From Lineus longissimus (Eukaryota; Nemertea; Pilidiophora; Heteronemertea; Lineidae), in assembly GCF_910592395.1 (NCBI RefSeq), contig NC_088310.1, forward strand, positions 22,079,501 to 22,143,500: a stretch of DNA of 64,000 nt, written 5' to 3'. Below the pieces are notes generated by a model, which worked only from the letters and a program-made list of their open reading frames with translations, was not told the DNA's origin and did no database searches. The stretch's first letter is position 1. Every line of letters starts with the position of its first letter. Made by a program: the position numbers and the translations under genes. Shown piece after piece: positions 54,301 to 63,300 of this stretch.

Positions 54301-57300
54301 CAGTTACTATTGCCAAAGATCACAATTAATAAAACTTGCAGTCCATGTGCAGTTATCAAATCACCTATCCCTTTAGGTTTTTAACTTCTCATCATTTCAA
54401 CTTATAATTGTTGGGCCCAGCCGAAATTTTTGTCTACCTTTCATTATAGTCGAGACTTGAAAATGTGATCTGGCTTTGGCTTGCAAACTCCATATTTGTA
54501 AAATGTAGTGTGTTGTCCTGGTCTCCTGAGTTGCTTTTGGAGTGTCCTATATGGAGTGATGCTGTGCCAAAGTGTTTAAGCAGGTGGAGGGTCACCTGTA
54601 AAATAGGCCTGTTTTGTCTGTAAAAGGCGTTTGTGAATAAGATCTGCCAGTCCCAGCTTAAACATGACAACACAGTGTATTTAAACTTGGTACTGGTGGC
54701 ATAGCTTATACTTGGTCCTCCCTCTGATGTAAAGCATTCATAATCTCTCCAGTCGAGATGATGTGCAATCGTCGTCCCCTTTTGGAAAGATGTGACAAGC
54801 CAGGATCATCCAACTCCTCTGAGAAGATGAAGCCGTACCCTATGTATTACTATGATGGCGTCTCAAAGATATGTAAACAATATTTGGAATACGGATGTCT
54901 GAAGAGTGCTACCACATTCAAAACTAAGAGCGGATGCACGCTGTTCTGTCAAGGTTAGAAGATATTGTTTGCACAAAAATTAAGCTATAGGAATTATATA
55001 TCCAACATATAATGGATGTCAAATCTCTGTTGGCTCTAATAATGGTGTTGCACTGCGTTAATATCTACAACAAGAAAGTTAAAGTTGGGAGAACATATGC
55101 ATGGTAGTTTCATAAATCAATCCACCTATTCGAATATTTTAAGTTTTGCACACATGTTGTTTTAGCAATTTTAGGAGAGTCAGCTATATACATCACCATA
55201 TTTTTGTTTTCTTCCTTTCAGTGGAAGCATCATTTGTTGGTGTTTATGTCCCACAGTGTAACATGACAACATTCAAATTGAATTCAAAGCAGACGCTCAA
55301 TGGTGTCTCTTGGTGTGTGAATGAGAACGGTGTTGCAATGCCAGACTCCCTCCACCTTGGCTGGGACTTGCAGTGTGACAGTAATGGTAAGGCTGCATTC
55401 TTTATCACTTGACTTGATAAAGATACGTTATTGATAATGCTTGTTAAGACCAAAACTTTTACAGTGAATATAAAGTAAACTCTCACGTTGAGTATGGTCG
55501 CTTAAGTATTAAGTGTATACACGTATAGGAAAAAATTTCATCTTCAGTATAAGGTATTACAGTCACCTGAATCGGTTCAGGATATTATAATTGAGAGAAT
55601 GAATTCCATTTTTCTATTTGAAAGATCCATGTAGTTTCTCAAGCTGTTAGATAATTTCATATTGATTCATGTTAATTTTCTTGTTCACATTCCTGTATTT
55701 TCAGGTCAAGCTTCAACAGGACCAAGGTCTAAGAAAGTCAGTAAGTGTGCAATAATTACTAATGTTGTATATTGTCCTCGGTCATTGTAATGCTGGACAG
55801 TTGAAGAGGCACTGTAGTCAGCCTGACCATAAGTACATGTACATGTATTGTTAAAAATTACAGTATCATCATGCTATCTGATTTATTTTGAACCTGCGTC
55901 ATATTTCAGCCTGCCCCGGTGGCAAACCACCAAAGATCTGTGACAAGTCATGTGTCAAAGTTGTTGACCACAACGAGAAGGGAATTGTGACCTGTCAGGC
56001 GGACCCCTGTGATGACTGTAAGGAGACATTCGTAAATGCATCTGGAGCACCTGTCGCTACCACAAGTGAGTTTATTTGATAGATTTCTTAATTTGGAAAA
56101 CATCATACCTTCGAAGTCTTACATTAAAATCTCAATTCTGTAGGCTGAATTAAGTTAAGATGCAATCATCACCTTTTTTGTAGAAGAAAGATGGAGGGAC
56201 TCATATGTTAAGTACAAATTTGATTTTCAGCCAATCGATGTGATCGCCCCGCGACAGTAGCAAGTAACACCACTGACCCGAAATGTATGAAGAAGCAGTA
56301 TTACTATGATGACAGTAACACAAAAATGTGCACGATGTACATAGTGGATGGATGCATGAAAACAGATGACAAAGAAAAGAAGTTCGACTCGCTTCAGGAT
56401 TGCATGATGATTTGTGGTCGTGAGTGTCATCCCTGTACAAAGGCAATATGAGAGTCTGGTAGCAAGGGCTGTTTAAGTTGCTACAATGAATAATCATGAT
56501 TATCTATACGCAAAAGTATTAGGGCTAGATGATATCTGAACATGCCCCAAAAGATTTAATCCTTTTATGGGTCTGGATTTATTAACAAAAACAGCGGCTT
56601 CAGGATTTAAACTACATATACTTAAGTACCGGAAATAAAGTTTATGATTGAACTAAAATGTCTAAATGGCATCCCAAACTTTGGCAGCTAACACTGTAAA
56701 CTGAGAGTGAACCTTGCTGAAAAGGTTCTCCAGCCCCTGTTTCCTACTTTCAGTCATCAAGGAGGTCAAGGAATGCGCCCAAGGTACGAAACGGCTGATC
56801 TGTGGAAAGGACAATTGTAATACAAGATGTAACCCAAATACTGACCCTTTGAGGAATGCCGTCTGCATGATGGACCAGTGTGATGACTGTAAGCCGAAGC
56901 TGTATCACAATGAGACTTGGAAAGAGGTCTCAACCTGTTCTCAAGAACCAGGTTCGTTAATAAATTATACAGGGTGTCACGAAAAGGCTCTATTATGTAG
57001 TGTTAGCAAAAAATTATATACTTGTATTCAGTTTTTTGCTAGGGTGAGAATTTACAGTACCTTTCACACTTACCCACTCTCTTGCTCTCTTTAGCATAGG
57101 AGTGTTTAAAATGTTATTCAAAGAACTGTGCGAGAATGAGCCGGGTGCCAGAACCAGAACCAGGTGTATGGTGAGCTGTGCAATTTTGTTTGGAGTAATC
57201 CAATGTTTCAATGGTAGTTCTCAGCCTTACATGATATGATATTTAAGGCTATTTATTTCAATTCAGTTACAAAACCACCCTGCAAGCCAGAAATTCCTCT

Positions 57301-60300
57301 CGATGCTGTTCTAGACAGGCTGAAGGGACACAAAGACTTTGCTGCACTTGTTAACATCATCCAACCATTCAAGGGAGCTTATCCAGGTATATTATGAGGC
57401 AGCGTTTCAGTTTCGATATCCCATAAAATTCTATTTCATTCCAGTGGTTAGTGGATATACATTTCTTTATGATAAGTGCTTGGTGTCTATCCGCTCCTTC
57501 TATCGATCTTCATGTACACGTTTTTTTATATACAATGCCAACCCTTAAAGGAAGATTGTCGAAAGGAGCCAGGTGCACAAGGTTAAGTTTGACATATAAG
57601 TTCCCTAAATGTGCAAGTCACCTTTGGACCACCGAGTCGATCCTTTATTCGTGCCAACAGGCCCCTTCAATTCCTAGGTATGGCCGTTTTTCAGATTTTA
57701 GTGTTTCGATTGGCAGATATATCCTCAGGCTTTGAGTTCATATGCCCATTCAGAGATAATCCACTGTCTGGCTAAACAGGATGATATTGATAGACAAAGC
57801 ATTTCATTTTTTAATAACGGCTTGTAAAACACGCTTCCATGAAAACTAAAATACTTCAATCTTTTGCAGAGGACATAAATATCATCCAAAAAGTTCATGA
57901 TTTCCTTGGGAAGTCCAGTTTCTCTGATTCGGACAAGAAGCTGTTGCGCATGGCATTAGGAATCTGGCTGACTTATCACAGCAAGTGCCCAACCGGTTCA
58001 GACTGCAAATACAATGCTTGTATTAAGGCGAGTTGGCTAATCTTTGATTAGTTGTTTCTGCCGTATTAGTTGTGTCAATCACTGCTTGATGACCCCTGGA
58101 CTGATCCTTGTGACCTTTGACCATCTTGTTTGGACGTGCTCTAAAAGCATTGTTCTTATGATTTCTCTTCCAATTTGGTATTTTACACATTTGTAGAGAA
58201 TACACGACGCATAAACTTCATGATGCTTTCTTCATCTTCTTATGCATTTACTCTTGCCTGGAGGAATAATTCTCGAAGGAGGAGTATATACGCTATCAGG
58301 ACTTCTTGCAATGCTTGATCCAGGAATACGAGAGAATGCAGCCTTTATACCCATCAGAGACAACCGAATGTGTGATCTTCGAAACAATGGGATCTGGCCC
58401 CTTCTTCAGAAAAACGTGGCTGATAATATGATGGACCTATTTCTCTTATTCAATTACTTTCTTATGTTTTAGATTAAGTGTCAATCGGGGCAGGCATGTG
58501 CAGACTTTAAATTCCCACCAATTGGAATCCATACGTGGAGAGCCAGAGAATGTCGCAACGGTGAGTAAGCTGAATGTTTTGAATGGGGATTTGCCCGATG
58601 TATGGTGGCAACTCGGTTATCAGGAGATATGAGGTTTAGATATATATCTGCAGAGGGTCGTCTTCTGCATTCTTCTGCATTCAGCAAGTCTGGTGCAACT
58701 ACTTTAATGCCAACATGTCAGTTATTTGTAGAGCATATCCAATAGTGGTCATTTGAAAACAGGGGCAAACAACCGAAATTAGGTTTTTATTGCGTTCATC
58801 ACGGATGCTGTCTGCTTCAAATAAATATGATAGATGGCTCCCGATTGGTTAATACTGTCTGGAACACCTCACTTGCTGCTTGAGGAAAGTGGTAATCTTC
58901 TTTTCCTGGGCTATGATTTCAGTGACCAAGATTGGCATGTGCCCATGTCCAGCTCATATGCTCTTCAAAGCATTCCCCACTGAAAGGAAGTGTGACAATG
59001 ATGGACATTGCCCGTTCAAGAGGAAGTGCTGCAGGGGTGGATATAGCAGTATGTGTATGGAACCACTGGACCCTAGGCAAATGGAGAAAGGTATGAGAAC
59101 ATCAGTTTCTTCACTTAACGTGAAATAAGTACAGAATGTTGCCTGTCTTATTAAAACTTGGATTCGAACAACAAATCTTTGGATGACTTATCCAAATATC
59201 TGTGTATCGAAGCCCAGTGAGGAAAACATGATTTTTCGGTACTTATTTCATTCAAAGGCAGAGTGAACTGATGTTTATTTCACATTTGTTTCTGTAATTG
59301 TCTCGTATCTTGAGATCAAATATGAACAAATGTGAAATATGTTTATTACGACAGCCTCGTGCTACAGTGCGCGATCTACACAGGTGGCGCCTCTACCGTT
59401 ACAGGGTAGCACTAATTGTCTTATGGTTGTGACGGTTCAGAACCGACTTTACATACTATTACATCTTTCCCTTTTTAAGACAACGCATTTTCAATAATTT
59501 CATGATATTGCACTTGGCCCCAGTGTCCACTTTCATCGTTGTCTTGACATTGTTCACATCTAGCACAACATGAAGGTCCTCTTCTGATCCTCCTTGTTTT
59601 TTTCAATTTCAATGTAGAGCATATCAGAAAACTCAATGTACATTTCGAGCTCACCGACAGTTTTGCCAGGATTCCCAGGCGGGTTGTGGTTATTATGCAG
59701 CATAGCTCGGCATACGGACACGAAATGATTCCACTTAGTGCATTTGGTGCACTGTTTACCATAGGCTGGGCACAAAGATCTAGACTTGTCAGCATGTTTT
59801 TGGTACCCGCAATAATCAAATTTGCTTCCAGATTTAGGCATTTCTGGCTGTTTCCCTTGCATGGGCTTGAATTTACGATTGAATTGGGGTTTGGAAGTCA
59901 TAGTGTCAGGTTTAGGAAACTGTTTTTTTCTAACGTAGGCCTAAGGCACATCCCTTTCAGGGTTTATTTCCTTCGCATCCTTTTCGGAGATTTCATGCAC
60001 TTGGCAGACTCCAATTGCTTTTTCAAGTGTAAGATAGTTTTCGTGCAGCAAGATCTTCCTGACGTTTTCTTTCATTATACCGATGACGACAATCGGATCA
60101 CGGATCATGTCGTCCTTTAGTTCCCCATTGTTAGCTCTGGTTTTCAAATCAGACAGGAACGTAGTAAACAACTCCCTGGATTGCTGTGCACAAGAATTGA
60201 ACTTGAACTGCTCCATGATCGAATTTGTTCTGGGGTTACAAAGTTCTTTGAATATCTGTTTGAGGACAACTGGATTGTCCCTACTTTCAGCGGCGACTGC

Positions 60301-63300
60301 TGCAAGACGTGGACCCCCTGCTGGGTTGTCGCGAGCGTTCTCCATCGATGGCTTCACTGCCAGCTAGGTTGAGCAATATGGCAGCTTTGACTGCATTCCC
60401 TTTGTCACTGTAGCCAGCATTATGTATATGTCGTACTCTCTTTCAAACATACGCCAGTTTTCTGCGACGTTGCCCTCAAAGCTGAGAGCGGTTGGCTTCC
60501 GAAGCACGACGCCGCCATGTTGTTTTTTGTTTACGAATAGGTGGAGTAAGTGCGAGAAAACTGTCCTTTTCAGGCCTTTCAAAAGTTCATTTTGAGTTGA
60601 TGAGAGGTTGATAACCTGCTTGGGTTCTTCATCGTTCCATATTACTAGAACTGTCACTTTGACACCATGTAAATGACTCGTATCTTGAGATCAAATATGA
60701 ACAAATATGAAATGTGTTTATTACGACAGCCTCGTGCTACATGTGCTACAGTGCACGATCCACACAGGTGGCGCCTCTATCGTTACAGAGTAAAACTAAT
60801 TGTCTTATGGTTGTGACGGTTCATGACCGACCTTACCTTACATACTATTACAGTTTCAGCGATTCTCAATTACATGTTAATTTTGTTTCAGTACAAACAT
60901 ATCATTTGAAGATCAAAACCATATGAAATATTTCGAATAAAGTGCCCGATCTTTTATGTTCACGATTTTCCTTGTAGAAAGAGGAGGAAAAGAACAATGT
61001 GAGAAAGAGGAAAAGAACAATGGCAGGAAAGATGACAAGAAAGATGACAAGTCCTGCATACCTGTCCCTGTACCAACACCACCATCAAAACCAGGTAAGC
61101 GGAAATATTTGTTTTCATCTAGAGCAATTGCTCATTTCACTGTCTTGTGATGCAACTGGTGTGACATGTGTGACTTACATTGAAGGTGTTGATAAGGAAG
61201 CTTTTAAGTATGCCGCAATGGAATTTGGGAGCCATGGCAGTTGGTTATGCATGAGGTTAAGTATTGTCAACTGTTTCTAATTCCATTGTATGTATCCTAT
61301 TAAATGTAAACTGGTTATTGATATCTATGCCCAATTCCTGAGCCCACAAAATGTGCCATTTTCTTTACATGATTCTGCACAGTAACAACCGGCCTTCTGA
61401 CTAATTGTGACTTGCATCTCGACTTGCGTTGATATAAGAATACATTGCTTATTTCAGCTAAACTTCCTGGTGTGTGCCAGACAGAATCTGATTGTGGCAC
61501 TGGATTTAAATGTACAAATAACTTTTGCACTTGTGGTAAGTTAATGGTTTGGAATATTTTTTTAGATTTAATTCAACTTATTTTTCATTATGATAATGCC
61601 AATTTTGTGGTTCTTTCTATAAAAATGATATACATGTACGCCACTGCCTTATCCATTTTAACAGCGCCAGAGAACACTGGAGGTAAATGATATGATAACC
61701 AGCAGACAGTTATCCATGACAGCTCAAGTGCATAATGCCCTAGATTAACAAGCAACAGTCAAAGAATTATTATACCAACTATATACAACATGCATTATCA
61801 GTATCACACCTGGTGTGAGAGTGGTGCACTAGATATAATTGTGGTTGGACAATATACAATGAAGAGAAATGTCATAGGCCCTCCTTCATTGCAAAACACC
61901 ATCATAGTACTTTGGCAATTAATGGTTATATCGTAATTTTTTACTCTGCAGACGAAGACGTCCAACTGGTTGATCCCGAAACCTGTCTTGGCAAGCTTTA
62001 CAAGGTGCAGCGTATGTTGAAACAGCTGGGTAGTAAGCTCCCTCCAACTAGAATGGTTGGGATCTTTATTCCCAGGTATGTACCGTGTGTGTATTGCCAA
62101 GGGTTTTGATGCATTAAGAAGTATGGTAGTCAAAAATAGAGAGTCACTTTATAGAGGAGGGGCGTTAAGTACATTGCTTGATGAATTAGCATGACATCAT
62201 TGAACCCAATTGGATGGCTTGATGTAGCACAGTGCGACCATGCACGTAAGTGAAAACAAGAGTCGTTTTTTTCAAAATGACTAGAATGTGGATTACCATG
62301 CTCTTGCAGGCACCCCTTGTTTGAAAAATTGGAAGCTGCCGCAGAGACGAAGTCACCAACTAAAAACATGAAAATGTATAATTAGAATGTTCTTAAATCA
62401 TTTAAGGTGCCACGAAAACAACACCTATCACACAGTACAGGTCTATGATCATCTCGGCCTTATGTTCTGCGTTGATCCAACGACTGGCCAGCCAACTTCA
62501 GACAGAATTCGTGGAGTTCCTGACTGTACAAGTAAGCGATGTTCATCAAAATCAAATATCCTGTTGTCTTTATTGACTATCGTCTGATAGATAAGAAATT
62601 GGCATATAACAAAATCAGATGATGAAAACCTCAAAGATGACAGGACACGTCATTTTGTTGGGTATTTCTGTTCAGTATATTTTGAAGTCGCCTTAGAACC
62701 ACTAAAAACTATCAACATCGAAACTCTATTTTGTCTTAGGTTGACATTATATAATTGATGACTATGCACTTTTTTATTTGTAGAGCCGGAGAAGACAGGC
62801 ACAGAGGCAGGTGAGTCTACACTTCAAACCTAAGGACAAAGTTTTGCAACCAAATTTTATTGAGCAGATAAAAAACAACAAGTTTATTGGGGAATGTGTT
62901 GCCTTTGTGTTTATAAAATGCTAAAGTCATTGGACATGATGATATATTATCTTCTCGACTAACTTTATTATATTATTCTTCAGTGTGCCAAACTGGTAAG
63001 ACCACTTTCTGCCCAACGTCGATATGTGAGCATGCAAAGTGTCCTGACCACCCAGATGCCACTTGCCTCATCAACCCATGCAGTGGTTGCAAGCCGGAAT
63101 TCTACAGGAACATCAGCCAGCCCCTTGAATGTTTCAAGAAGCGAGGTAATTTTTTTACTAAATTTTCCTTGCAATGAAGCTGTTTCTTTTTCAAATGCGA
63201 TACTAGTAGATTTTGGTTAACTTTTATCTAAGGGCATTTTATGGTATCCAAAAAAAACTATTCCAACAGTTACAGGGCATATGAAGGGGTCTAAACCAAA

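Larger units (their letters stand above)
59299..60852 (-). mobile_element. gag-only LTR retrotransposon in an intron
   Basis: Two direct repeats (59299-59463 and 60674-60852) begin TG and end CA, flanking a decayed gag on the minus strand. On that strand a TGGTGTCAAAGTGACAG primer-site candidate follows the upstream LTR and a purine tract precedes the downstream LTR. There is no pol region. No clear target-site duplication is visible. It lies in the intron between WAP 4 and the next linker exon. Confidence 0.85.
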
